Origin: Natribacillus halophilus
Lineage (GTDB): Bacteria > Bacillota > Bacilli > Bacillales > Marinococcaceae
Length of the DNA stretch: 64,000 nt
Direction: 5' to 3'
Assembly (NCBI RefSeq): GCF_900100185.1
Contig: NZ_FNEN01000001.1
Span: 124,001 to 188,000, forward strand
In this document: positions 19,609 to 27,574 of the stretch, one piece after another
Layout of the letters: every line of letters begins with the position of its first letter
How positions within the stretch are numbered: position 1 is the first letter of the stretch
Made by a program: the position numbers and the translations under genes
The notes under the pieces: model-generated
The model's database searches: none
What the model saw: the letters and a program-made list of their open reading frames with translations, nothing else
Told to the model about the DNA's origin: nothing

Positions 19609-19637
19609 TTGCGCACTCCTCCATGTTTAGCTATAAT
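19609..19637 (+). promoter_or_regulatory. Sigma-A-type promoter for ypjC
   Basis: TTGCGC (19609-19614) and a perfect TATAAT (19632-19637) are 17 bases apart, about 30 bases before the ypjC start. Confidence 0.7.
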
Positions 19638-19666
19638 ATGTACGCCATGATAGAGGAGGTATGATC

Positions 19667-20539
19667 TTGGTACATGTTCTGCAACACGCCAAACGTGTTT
19701 TCTTTGTGCTGTTAGGGTGCGCACTTATGTCGTTCGGTATCGTCTATTTTAACATGGAAAACAATCTTGCCGACGGAGGATTTACCGGAATTACTCTTAT
19801 TCTATTTTTCATTTTCTCGATTGACCCTGCCCTTTCCAATATTGTCCTCAATATTCCCATGTTTTTCATCGGCTACCGGATTCTGGGGCGAACGCTTTTC
19901 ATTTATACATTAATCGGAACGTTCGGGCTTTCCCTGTTTCTTTGGTTTTTTCAAGCCTATCGCATGATCGATGTACCCCTTCAGGATGATTTGACCCTGG
20001 CCGCGCTGTTCGCGGGCGTTTTTATCGGAGCGGGTTTGGGGATGGTCTTTCGGTTCGGCGGTACGACCGGCGGCGCCGACATCATCGCTAAACTTATGTT
20101 CAAGTATTTCGGTGTGACCATCGGCCGCTCGCTTTTTGTTATCGACGCCATTGTCATCACCTCTTCGCTCGTCTATTTAAATTATCGGGAAGCGATGTAT
20201 ACGCTCGTCGCCGTCTTCGTCGCCTCGCGGGTTGTCGACTTTATCCAGCAGGGCGCCTATTCCGGGAAAGCTGCCTTCATTGTATCAGAAAACAGCGGGG
20301 CGATTGCAGATGCCGTCCTGCTGGAAATGGATCGGGGGGCCACCTTATTGAGCGGGCGCGGGTCTTTTACCGGCTCGGATAAGGAAATTCTTTATTGTGT
20401 CGTCAGCCGACACGAAATCAATCGTTTAAAGGGCATTATTGAAAAGGTCGACCCCCTCGCGTTTATATCCATTTCCAACGTCCAGGACGTAGCCGGAGAA
20501 GGATTCACTTTCGATAACGAACAAAAACCGCTGCAATAA
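19667..20539 (+). CDS. ypjC: YitT-family membrane protein (YpjC), probable TTG start
   Basis: Integral membrane protein of about 290 residues: five to six hydrophobic segments (residues 1-180), including G-x-T-x-G-x-x-x-I-x-x-K after the fourth segment, then a cytoplasmic DUF2179 domain (about 200-285). This is the YitT/YpjC family, whose transport substrate is not known. Two starts compete: ATG at 19661 lies only one base from AGGAGG, whereas TTG at 19667 has the normal 7-base gap, so TTG is preferred. It is divergent from ypjD and convergent with the YugP-type protease gene. Confidence 0.82.
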   Translation: MVHVLQHAKRVFFVLLGCALMSFGIVYFNMENNLADGGFTGITLILFFIFSIDPALSNIVLNIPMFFIGYRILGRTLFIYTLIGTFGLSLFLWFFQAYRMIDVPLQDDLTLAALFAGVFIGAGLGMVFRFGGTTGGADIIAKLMFKYFGVTIGRSLFVIDAIVITSSLVYLNYREAMYTLVAVFVASRVVDFIQQGAYSGKAAFIVSENSGAIADAVLLEMDRGATLLSGRGSFTGSDKEILYCVVSRHEINRLKGIIEKVDPLAFISISNVQDVAGEGFTFDNEQKPLQ

Positions 20540-20664
20540 CCGGAAGTCAGATTGCAGAGGCCAGAATTCAGACGACAGAAAACGGAAGCCAGAGGTCGGA
20601 AAATGCCTTTTCAGGAAGCAGAGAATGACCTTCTGACTTCCGGCTTCCGATGTCTGACTTCCGG
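20540..20664. repeat. Inverted CCGGAAGTCAGA repeat between convergent genes
   Basis: CCGGAAGTCAGA at 20540-20551 is repeated in inverse at 20653-20664, with several degenerate copies (GGAAGCCAGAGGTCGG and similar) in between. It starts directly after the ypjC stop. Related stretches lie at 55371-55416 and, more weakly, at 47577-47605. Confidence 0.75.
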
Positions 20665-20696
20665 AATAGCATACCCAGGCACTTGCCTGAAAATGA

Positions 20697-21380
20697 TTAG
20701 TCGTTGTTCATCATCACGTACATCAGGATAAAACGGACGAGTTCGAGCACAGCTACGAGCGCGCCTGCCACATACGTGAGTGCCGCGGCGTTCAATACTT
20801 TTTTCGATTCTTTCTCCTCATCGTTGCGAATGACACCGCTGGAGACGAGTTGCGTCATCGCGCGGTTGCTGGCGTTAAACTCCACCGGCAAGGTGACGAG
20901 TTGGAACAACACGGCAGCAGCCATCGCGAAAATGCCGACGAGCATCAATCCGCTAAATTGCAGCAGCATCCCGCCGATGATCAGAAAGATCGCCGCGTTC
21001 GATCCGAAGCTCGCGACAGGCACGAGGGAGGATCGAAGGCGCATAAAGCTGTAATCTTCCGCATCCTGGATAACGTGACCCACTTCGTGGGCGGCGACCG
21101 ATGTGCCGGCCACAGATGTGCCATAATAGTTATCCTCGGATAAGCGCACCGTTTTGGAACGCGGGTCGTAATGATCGGTAAGCTGACCCTTTACGGGCTC
21201 CACGTTTACATCATAAATCCCGTTATCCTGCATGATCTTCGTCGCTACTTGCGCCCCGGTCATTCCCGTACTGTTACTTATTTGTGAATACTTGTTGTAG
21301 GTCGATTTCACACGCATCTGCGCGTAAATGGGAATGATCATGATCAGGGCAAAATAAATCAATAGTGTCATTAAATCCAT
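20697..21380 (-). CDS. YugP-type membrane zinc metallopeptidase
   Basis: Protein of 227 residues with an N-terminal membrane segment, the zinc motif H-E-V-G-H (98-102) and two or three further membrane segments. This matches the neutral zinc metallopeptidase family of B. subtilis YugP, whose substrates are not known. The ATG has GGAGGTG upstream, and a promoter overlaps the end of ypjB. It is inserted between ypjC and ypjB, which are adjacent in B. subtilis. Confidence 0.85.
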   Translation of the reverse strand: MDLMTLLIYFALIMIIPIYAQMRVKSTYNKYSQISNSTGMTGAQVATKIMQDNGIYDVNVEPVKGQLTDHYDPRSKTVRLSEDNYYGTSVAGTSVAAHEVGHVIQDAEDYSFMRLRSSLVPVASFGSNAAIFLIIGGMLLQFSGLMLVGIFAMAAAVLFQLVTLPVEFNASNRAMTQLVSSGVIRNDEEKESKKVLNAAALTYVAGALVAVLELVRFILMYVMMNND

Positions 21381-21410
21381 GATTTCACCTCCAAAACCTC
21401 TCCTATCATT

Positions 21411-21439
21411 ATTTTATTGAATATATGAGTATCCGTCAA
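21411..21439 (-). promoter_or_regulatory. Sigma-A-type promoter for the YugP-like gene
   Basis: On the minus strand TTGACG (21439-21434) and TAAAAT (21416-21411) are 17 bases apart. The -35 box overlaps the last codon region of ypjB, so the protease gene has its own promoter. Confidence 0.65.
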
Positions 21440-22215
21440 CGATCACGCCTTCGGCGTTCCCGCCTTTGTTCTCCTCTGTATTTTTTCCACCCGGCATAGG
21501 ATAAAGCGAGTACAATCGTGCCGCCAACCGTAAAGATCACGATAAGTAAGGATGGATCATCCGCTTCGATGTCTTCATTATATAAGCGATCGATTTGATA
21601 TTCCAGGGCATTGAAAAACGGGCGGGCATCTTCTTCATCTTTTAAACGCTGCCGATGTTCTTCCATAAAAGTCATGAGCGAGCGAAGCTCTTCCCGTTCA
21701 GATGGGGACATGCGCAAAGTCGCTGCGGGATGAATGGTTTCAAACGTACGTTTCCAATCATTCCAGGCCTGCTCAAACGTCTGGCCGCCTGCAGAGGCAG
21801 AGGTTCGCAAATGTTGCACCTGCTCCTTGACCTCATTTTCCGTCTCTTTCCATTTTGGTTCTTCCGGGTGAACGACCGCATCGATGACATAGTGAAAACG
21901 ATAGGCAGCGTTAAGACGTTCAGCATCGGCAAGAGATACATCTGTTAGCGCTCCCTGCAAGCGTTCATAACTCATTATAATCGTGCCCATGTCATGGACA
22001 TCCAATCCCATGGCTTCATAGTCCGCACCTGTCAGGTCATCGGCGAGTTCATTTAAAAGGGTTCGCCCCTCTTCGTAATTTTCGGCTTGTACAAGTGACA
22101 CGATTTCTTCAGTCTCGGCACTGATATCTTCCCATTCTTCCCGCTGTTCACCTTGTTCGGCAGCGAATCCGAATAAAAAAATTCCAGCCATGATTAATAC
22201 TAACCAGCCACGCAC
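21436..22215 (-). CDS. ypjB: Sporulation-associated membrane protein YpjB, GTG start
   Basis: Protein of 259 residues with an N-terminal signal or anchor (about 3-19), a long alpha-helical acidic middle (about 25-210), one C-terminal membrane segment (about 222-243) and a short Arg-rich tail. Position (between ypjA and ypjC homologues) and topology match YpjB, annotated in Bacillus as a sporulation protein without a known mechanism. The GTG at 22215 follows a G-rich SD (GGGAGGGGGG). Confidence 0.78.
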   Translation of the reverse strand: MRGWLVLIMAGIFLFGFAAEQGEQREEWEDISAETEEIVSLVQAENYEEGRTLLNELADDLTGADYEAMGLDVHDMGTIIMSYERLQGALTDVSLADAERLNAAYRFHYVIDAVVHPEEPKWKETENEVKEQVQHLRTSASAGGQTFEQAWNDWKRTFETIHPAATLRMSPSEREELRSLMTFMEEHRQRLKDEEDARPFFNALEYQIDRLYNEDIEADDPSLLIVIFTVGGTIVLALSYAGWKKYRGEQRRERRRRDR

Positions 22216-22304
22216 CGGAGACCCCCCTCCCTTGTCCTCTTACCAAATCGTATGAGGACAAGGCCAAGAGTAGACCACCGATGACGTTCCACAGGCAAAA
22301 GAAA

Positions 22305-22342
22305 GCCGGTGAATCTCCGCTTTGAAAGGAGAAAGCACCGAC
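22305..22342 (-). terminator. Terminator-like hairpin after ypjA
   Basis: On the minus strand GTCGGTG...CTCC pairs with GGAG...CACCGGC with internal mismatches and is followed by TTTCTTTTG. It lies just after the ypjA stop and separates ypjA from ypjB. Confidence 0.6.
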
Positions 22343-22350
22343 TTAACGAC

Positions 22351-22950
22351 TCAGCGCGGCAAAGTTAGACGATAGCGGTCATGCCGGATATTGAAAAAGT
22401 ACACGATGGCAATCGCTACAAGGCCGAGCCAAAAGGTAAAGTAGCCGATATGGTCGATATAGGGCAACATGGCCGGACTCACCCATGGATGCATCCCGAA
22501 AACGTAATCGATGATATCGTTATGTACCGTCCAGATACCTACGACGACGAGGTGCCACGGTTTTATACGGTAATAAGGCAAGAATAACACCGCTTGCAGT
22601 GCCATGCCGAAATGAGAAGCGACCAGCATGTAATTTTGCCAGTTCACCGGCCCGCCCATTATATCGGCACCCAGGTTCATGACAACAGCCCAGATCCCGT
22701 ACTTGATGAGTGTGACCGCCGCGAACGCTTCCAGTAACCCGATATGTTTCCGCAAAAGAAACGCAGCCAGCACCCCGGTGAAAAACAGACTGGCTGTAGG
22801 GCTATCGGGCACAAAGGGAACAAAGATAACAGGCGTTTGCGCAAGTTGGTCTTCATACCAGTAAAATCCATATAGTGTCCCGCCCCCGTTAATCAACAGC
22901 AATACCCACAACATCGGTGGACGGGCCAAAAAACCAATAAGTATTCGCAA
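22351..22950 (-). CDS. ypjA: DUF1405 membrane protein YpjA, probable TTG start
   Basis: Polytopic membrane protein of about 199 residues with five to six hydrophobic segments, matching the DUF1405/YpjA family by position next to qcrC and by the N-terminal pattern L-L-x-I-N-x-x-G-x-x-Y-G-F-Y-W-Y. Function is unknown; the constant linkage to qcrABC suggests a link to respiration. TTG at 22950 has GAGGAG at 7 bases; GTG at 22959 overlaps the SD and is less likely. A copy of the dispersed hairpin repeat lies just upstream. Confidence 0.8.
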   Translation of the reverse strand: MRILIGFLARPPMLWVLLLINGGGTLYGFYWYEDQLAQTPVIFVPFVPDSPTASLFFTGVLAAFLLRKHIGLLEAFAAVTLIKYGIWAVVMNLGADIMGGPVNWQNYMLVASHFGMALQAVLFLPYYRIKPWHLVVVGIWTVHNDIIDYVFGMHPWVSPAMLPYIDHIGYFTFWLGLVAIAIVYFFNIRHDRYRLTLPR

Positions 22951-22983
22951 ACCAGCCACTCCTCATCCGCTAACCAGGTGTTA

Positions 22984-23069
22984 GAAAACTTGGCTTTTCG
23001 CCAAGACTGGCGAAAGCCTTAGTTGCACTTATGCAGGATAAGAAAGTGGTTTATACTTTCTTACCTGCT
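22984..23069 (+). repeat. Dispersed multi-hairpin repeat, copy A
   Basis: An 86-bp copy of the TTGGCTTATCGCCAA-type element: CTTGGC...GCCAAG, then GGCGAAAGCC (GNRA-type hairpin), then TTAGTTGCACTTATGCA, then an AAGAAAGT...ACTTTCTT hairpin. It is nearly identical to copy D (63581-63671) over its right half. It lies between the qcrC terminator and ypjA. Confidence 0.9.
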
Positions 23070-23070
23070 G

Positions 23071-23098
23071 AAAAAAGCTGACCGATGTCAGCTTTTTT
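23071..23098 (-). terminator. Bidirectional-looking intrinsic terminator of qcrABC
   Basis: A perfect 12-bp stem (23071-23082 with 23087-23098), loop of 4, A/T-rich base giving U-runs on both strands. It lies 6 bases after the qcrC stop. Confidence 0.88.
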
Positions 23099-23104
23099 CA
23101 ACCG

Positions 23105-23992
23105 CTATTGTGCTTCTTCTTCCGCGTCATCTTCATCATCTTCTTCTCCCAAATCCGAGGCGTCATCAGCGTCAACCTCATCTTCATCCAGGTACTCCAA
23201 CTCTTCGTTTACGCCCCCGCCGTCAGCAACATACTCGGAGAGGATCTGTAATTCTTCTTCCGAGCCGTCAAACATATCCGGCGGCATTTCTCCGATTCCA
23301 TCTACGGAAATTTCCGCGACGCCTTCAGCGTCGTAAGGGAGTTCATAAAGATCAGGTCCCCGCACGCCCGGGTTTCCTTCCATATTATCGCCGTGACAGG
23401 AAATACAGCCCTGGGCCTGGTATATTTCATAACCCTCGATATCTTCTTCGACTTCTAAAATATCCTCTTCGCCCATCGCGGCTTGTTCTGCATCGGCTTC
23501 CCAGTCATGTTGGTCGGCGGATTCCCACGTCAGATAAACGACAGACATGACGGCAAGGATCATCATCGACGTCGCGATCGGCCGTTTGGATAGGTTTCGT
23601 TCCGGGCCTTTATCCAACCACGGGGCCAACATTAACGCGCCAAAGGCAAGGCCGGGTAACACGACCGTCCCGATGACAACGTAATCCCCCGCGGCAAATT
23701 GGTATTTCAGGAGCTGATACAAAAACAGGAAAAACCAGTCAGGCAACGGAATATAACTCGAGTCCATAGGGTCAGCTTCCCGTTCAAGCGGTGCCGGGTG
23801 AGCGACCGTTAAACAGAGAAAGCCGATTAGAAATACGGCACCGACAACCCATTCTTTCAGCAAATAGTTCGGGAAAAAAGCTTCTGTCTTGCCGGGGTAT
23901 TCCGAGTAATCTTTAGGTATATTTTCCATTCGATGTTCGCGTTCCTTAATTCTGGAATCAGTAACGAACCTCATTCCTTTTCCTCGATGCAT
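23105..23992 (-). CDS. qcrC: Menaquinol:cytochrome c reductase, cytochrome b/c subunit
   Basis: Fusion of the cytochrome b C-terminal half (subunit IV-like, three membrane segments in about 45-175) to a c-type cytochrome domain with the haem motif C-I-S-C-H near residues 195-199. It transfers electrons from menaquinol in the bc complex. The N terminus M-H-R-G-K-G-M matches the B. subtilis protein, which fixes the start at 23992 (SD GGAGGGG). The last about 35 residues are nearly all Asp/Glu, an extension beyond the 255-residue B. subtilis protein that fits a halophile. It is the last gene of qcrABC. Confidence 0.95.
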   Translation of the reverse strand: MHRGKGMRFVTDSRIKEREHRMENIPKDYSEYPGKTEAFFPNYLLKEWVVGAVFLIGFLCLTVAHPAPLEREADPMDSSYIPLPDWFFLFLYQLLKYQFAAGDYVVIGTVVLPGLAFGALMLAPWLDKGPERNLSKRPIATSMMILAVMSVVYLTWESADQHDWEADAEQAAMGEEDILEVEEDIEGYEIYQAQGCISCHGDNMEGNPGVRGPDLYELPYDAEGVAEISVDGIGEMPPDMFDGSEEELQILSEYVADGGGVNEELEYLDEDEVDADDASDLGEEDDEDDAEEEAQ

Positions 23993-24083
23993 CGGTTCCC
24001 CTCCTCAAGCGTTTGGAAAAAACCGGCCTTCACTATGGCCATCATTTTCTTTCAATGCTAATACTATCATCTCAGGCCATCTC

Positions 24084-24755
24084 CTAGAGCGGACCGGAGA
24101 TACCTTGTCTACGAATCATAATAAAGTGAATCGCAATCAGACCGAGCAATGCTCCCGGCAAAAAGAATACGTGGATGGCGAAGAAACGGGTGAGCGTCTG
24201 CGCACCAATAAATTCTCCCCCAGCCAGCAAATTGCTGAGCAGGTCTCCGACAACGGGCACGGTTTCGGCGATTTCCAGTCCGACTTGCGTGGCAAAATAC
24301 GCTTTCATGTCCCACGGGAGAAGATAGCCGGTAAACCCAAGGCCTAAAATAATGAAAAATAGCAGGACGCCGACGACCCAGTTAATTTCACGGGGTTTTT
24401 TATATGAGCCGGTAAAAAATACACGTAATGTATGTAAAAACACCATGACGATTACGACACTCGCGCCCCAATGGTGCATCCCGCGCACGATCATTCCAAA
24501 AGCGACATCACTTTGTAAATACTCCACGGACGCGTGGGCATTCACGATATCAGGTACATAATACATCGTCAAAAACATGCCGGATAATATTTGAATGACG
24601 ACGGTGAAAAACGTCAAGCCCCCAAAGCAGTATACAAAGGCCGAGAAATGGTGCCCGGGATTCACGTGTTCAGGCACCTCGTGATCAGCTACATCCCGCC
24701 ATAATGGGGTGACATCTACACGATCGTCGATCCAGTCGTAGATACGTTGTAACAT
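24084..24755 (-). CDS. qcrB: Menaquinol:cytochrome c reductase, cytochrome b subunit
   Basis: Cytochrome b6-type protein of 223 residues with four membrane segments. Haem-ligating histidines are visible in G-M-H-H-W-G-A-S with H-T-L-R, and in A-I-H-V-F-F-L-P with the later A-I-H-F. It forms the quinone sites of the bc complex. The start has CTAGGAGGGG upstream. It lies between the Rieske gene and qcrC. Confidence 0.96.
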   Translation of the reverse strand: MLQRIYDWIDDRVDVTPLWRDVADHEVPEHVNPGHHFSAFVYCFGGLTFFTVVIQILSGMFLTMYYVPDIVNAHASVEYLQSDVAFGMIVRGMHHWGASVVIVMVFLHTLRVFFTGSYKKPREINWVVGVLLFFIILGLGFTGYLLPWDMKAYFATQVGLEIAETVPVVGDLLSNLLAGGEFIGAQTLTRFFAIHVFFLPGALLGLIAIHFIMIRRQGISGPL

Positions 24756-24769
24756 TCTAAATGCCCCTC

Positions 24770-25270
24770 CTAGATTTGTGGTGATGGGTTCGTCCCTAGA
24801 AAGACCCTGCCATCCCGGACTTCATGCTCATAACGATGAAGCGGTTCCGTCGGTGGTGTGCCTTGAACATTCGTACCGTCCCTTTCAAATCTGCCAAAGT
24901 GGCAAGGGCAAAAAAATTGTTCCGGATTATCCGGGTCCGTTCCCCAATTTACCGTGCACCCTAAGTGCGTACAGGTCGGAGACAAAGCGACGACCTCATC
25001 CCCCTCCATATGAATCCACACCGTTTCCGTCACTTGTTCTACATGCCAGCCATGATCCTGTTCATATTCCATATCGAAAGCCTGCGGTACATCGGTTAAA
25101 TCATCGACCGCCGCGACATCGACCATGTCATCTTCGGCATCGGCTTGCAATATGGGATCAACGCCGAAACGAACCATCGGCATAATCACACCTGCGGCCA
25201 TAAAACCGCCGGTGCCCAGTAATGCGTATGTTAAAAACTGTCGTCTTGATACATTGTGGTCCTTCTCCAC
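24770..25270 (-). CDS. qcrA: Rieske iron-sulfur subunit of menaquinol:cytochrome c reductase, GTG start
   Basis: Protein of 166 residues with a twin-arginine leader (S-R-R-Q-F-L) and an N-terminal anchor, then the Rieske 2Fe-2S boxes C-T-H-L-G-C and C-P-C-H-F-G. It takes electrons from menaquinol on the outer face of the membrane. The GTG at 25270 follows GGGGGGAG. Its about 150-base leader contains a full copy of the dispersed hairpin repeat. Confidence 0.95.
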   Translation of the reverse strand: MEKDHNVSRRQFLTYALLGTGGFMAAGVIMPMVRFGVDPILQADAEDDMVDVAAVDDLTDVPQAFDMEYEQDHGWHVEQVTETVWIHMEGDEVVALSPTCTHLGCTVNWGTDPDNPEQFFCPCHFGRFERDGTNVQGTPPTEPLHRYEHEVRDGRVFLGTNPSPQI

Positions 25271-25312
25271 GGAATACTCCCCCCTACGTGCTTGAAACCT
25301 TTCCCTATTTTT

Positions 25313-25393
25313 GCAGCTAAGAAAGTATAAACTTTCTTAGCTTGCATAAGTGCAACTAAGGCTTTCGCCATGCTTGGCGATAAGCCAAGTTTT
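25313..25393 (-). repeat. Dispersed multi-hairpin repeat, copy B, in the qcrA leader
   Basis: An 81-bp copy in minus orientation with all parts: CTTGGC-TTAT-CGCCAAG, TGGCGAAAGCC, TTAGTTGCACTTATGCA and AAGAAAGT-TTAT-ACTTTCTT. It lies between the predicted qcr promoter and the qcrA start, so it should be transcribed in the mRNA leader. Confidence 0.9.
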
Positions 25394-25427
25394 CTTTACG
25401 CTAAAGCCGTTTGACAAAGACATCCTC

Positions 25428-25457
25428 ATCATAGCCCAGCGATTCAAGGCATGTCAA
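25428..25457 (-). promoter_or_regulatory. Sigma-A-type promoter of qcrABC
   Basis: On the minus strand TTGACA (25457-25452) and TATGAT (25433-25428) are 18 bases apart. The start site would be near 25421, leaving an about 150-base leader before qcrA. Confidence 0.75.
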
Positions 25458-25484
25458 TCTTTAAATGGCTCTTTTGCATGTGTT

Positions 25485-25955
25485 TCATAACCCTTTTTCC
25501 TGTTGCCATTCTTTCATAACCTGAGGCAGGATCTCTTTCATCTGATCATTTAAGGTTTTTTGTTGTAATTTCTTGTCCATGTGTTCGATGGGTAAGTGAG
25601 GAAGCCATAACAAAAGGCCGGGAAGGTCATTTTCAACTTTTTTCCATGACGGGTCGGCCGTTACCCAAATGATGTGGTTTTTGCCGTTCGATTTTAGTTC
25701 ATCCGCCCAGGCATCCACATGCTGCAGAAGCGTCTCCTGCGACTCATTCTGCGGATAAACGAGCGGTGGCAACTGTAACACTCTGCCGCGAAACTGCTTT
25801 TCCATTTCCATCGAAATGAGTGATATGTACTCCCCCATCGCTACGGCACTCTTCATCTCCTCTCCGAGTGAAACGGATAAAAGCGGGATGAGGGCCGTAT
25901 CGACATACGATTGGGATTGTTGATACGTATCAATATCTGCTGTTTGCCATTGCAT
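25485..25955 (-). CDS. ypiF: YpiF family protein (DUF2487)
   Basis: Soluble protein of 156 residues matching YpiF by position directly upstream of qcrA and by the N-terminal M-x-W-x-x-x-D-I-D-x-Y pattern. Function is unknown. The SD AAGGGAG precedes the ATG. In B. subtilis ypiB lies between ypiF and ypiA; here the gap to ypiA is only 86 bases, so ypiB is absent. Confidence 0.75.
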   Translation of the reverse strand: MQWQTADIDTYQQSQSYVDTALIPLLSVSLGEEMKSAVAMGEYISLISMEMEKQFRGRVLQLPPLVYPQNESQETLLQHVDAWADELKSNGKNHIIWVTADPSWKKVENDLPGLLLWLPHLPIEHMDKKLQQKTLNDQMKEILPQVMKEWQQEKGL

Positions 25956-26041
25956 TATGGAAACTCCCTTATCGAAAATCGCCTGCCTCTCATTATAAAG
26001 GAATCCCTTTAAAAAATGCCAGTCCGAAACAGGAAAACATT

Positions 26042-27316
26042 CTATTGTTCACGAGATTGTAACTCTTCGACGAACATAGCCAGCTCATGGTTGTCCGGCT
26101 GCAGTTGCATGGCGCGGGTCAAAATGGCAAGCGCATCCTCACGGCGTCCGTTTTCCAAAAGTAATTGGCCATACTCTTCCAAGGCTTCCCCATCTGTTTC
26201 CAGATATGCAGTGATACGCTCATAAATTGGTAATGCTTCCTCTACTTCATCATTAAGATAATAAGCTTTCCCTTCATAATAAGTGAGTAAAGGGTCTTCT
26301 TCACCCGTCTCGCGCAGTTGCCCGATGAGCGTTTGTAAATCCTCGACGCGTTCATCTTCGGCATACATGCGTAGAAGTCCGGCGCTGGCCGCCATGTTGC
26401 CGGGATGATAGGCGAGGGCTTGTGCAAAGGATTGCTCTGCCTCCTCCCGTTGACCGAGGGTTTGTTGCAGACGTCCCGCTTCAGCATATAGATGCTCGTT
26501 GTGGGCGTCGACGCTCAACCCGGCTTTCGCCGTTTTCAGGGCATTCTCATATTGGTGATCCGCCTCATACGCTTCGATTAACGGGGCATAGAGGCTCGTG
26601 TATTCAGGATCCATCGCTTGCAAACTTTCCAGCTGCTCCGTCGCTGTTTTCATATCGCCGAGTTGCAAGGCCGTAAAACCGTATCCAAACAGGGCGCGCG
26701 GTTCTTCTTGCTCGGCAAGGGCTTCCTCATAATAAGAAACCGCCGTTTCAAAAGCGCCTGTGTTGCTGTATGCCTCGGCCAGAAGCAGGGAAAGATTCGT
26801 ATCTTCAGCAGCAAAACCTTGTTGAAGCGCTTGTTTTAAGTAAGGGATCGCGCTCTGGTAATTGCCCTGCTCCACGTAGTAACTTCCGATTCCCGCCAGT
26901 AAAACCGGCTCGTCCGGTGCCTGTTCGAGGGCGAGAAACAACTTTCTTTCCGCGACTTCTTCCAAACCCTGGATATGATAAAGATCAGCCAGTAACATCT
27001 GCGCTTCCAGGAATGCTTCATCATTAACGGCGATTGTCTCCAACACATCGATGGCATCTTCTTCCCGGTCCAGGTCAATGGCCGCCTCCGCTTTCAATGT
27101 CAACAGACTCCCTTCAAGCGGATACGTCGCCAGCAGCTGATCGACGAGGCGCAGTACTTCCTGTGGATGGCCAAGCGATTGATAAGCGGTCGCCAGTTCA
27201 AATAATTGCTCGTCGTCGGCGTTCGTCTCGATCGTATTCAGCCTTTGCAGACCGCTTTGCACGTCTCCACGCTCGATCAGATCAATGGCTTGTTCAACAT
27301 CCGTGCGCACAAACAT
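26042..27316 (-). CDS. ypiA: Tetratricopeptide-repeat protein YpiA
   Basis: Cytoplasmic protein of 424 residues built almost wholly from TPR units (about ten helix-turn-helix repeats of 34 residues), a protein-protein interaction scaffold. Position between ypiF and aroA matches YpiA, whose partner is not established. The start was set at ATG 27316 after AGAGAGGA; the SD is very close, and the GTG two codons downstream (27310) fits the spacing better and is an alternative. Confidence 0.8.
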   Translation of the reverse strand: MFVRTDVEQAIDLIERGDVQSGLQRLNTIETNADDEQLFELATAYQSLGHPQEVLRLVDQLLATYPLEGSLLTLKAEAAIDLDREEDAIDVLETIAVNDEAFLEAQMLLADLYHIQGLEEVAERKLFLALEQAPDEPVLLAGIGSYYVEQGNYQSAIPYLKQALQQGFAAEDTNLSLLLAEAYSNTGAFETAVSYYEEALAEQEEPRALFGYGFTALQLGDMKTATEQLESLQAMDPEYTSLYAPLIEAYEADHQYENALKTAKAGLSVDAHNEHLYAEAGRLQQTLGQREEAEQSFAQALAYHPGNMAASAGLLRMYAEDERVEDLQTLIGQLRETGEEDPLLTYYEGKAYYLNDEVEEALPIYERITAYLETDGEALEEYGQLLLENGRREDALAILTRAMQLQPDNHELAMFVEELQSREQ

Positions 27317-27382
27317 CTTCCTCTCTTTTAAATAGGCTCTTTGCGGGGCTAAGCCTTCTTTAGTATAGCAAATAACAGACAT

Positions 27383-27428
27383 AAAAAAAACCTGAATGCA
27401 TCGCGAGAAAACGCTTACATTTCAGGTT
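27383..27428 (-). terminator. Terminator of the aro/trp supraoperon
   Basis: On the minus strand AACCTGAA (27428-27421) pairs with TTCAGGTT (27396-27389), with a loop of about 24 bases, followed by eight T. It lies about 150 bases after aroA. Confidence 0.65.
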
Positions 27429-27529
27429 GAGCAAAAATATGCCCTTAGATTATGGATAGGAGTGGAGAGAAACCATACGCTGATTCTTATTATAAATGAA
27501 TTCATCGGATTGTCAATGATTTTTCACTA

Positions 27530-27550
27530 GAAAATTTGGCTTATCGCCAA
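27530..27550 (+). repeat. Fragment E of the dispersed hairpin repeat
   Basis: Only the first hairpin (TTGGCTTATCGCCAA) remains. It lies in the gap between aroA and its terminator. Confidence 0.6.
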
Positions 27551-27574
27551 TAACCGGTTTTCTCCACATCCTTT

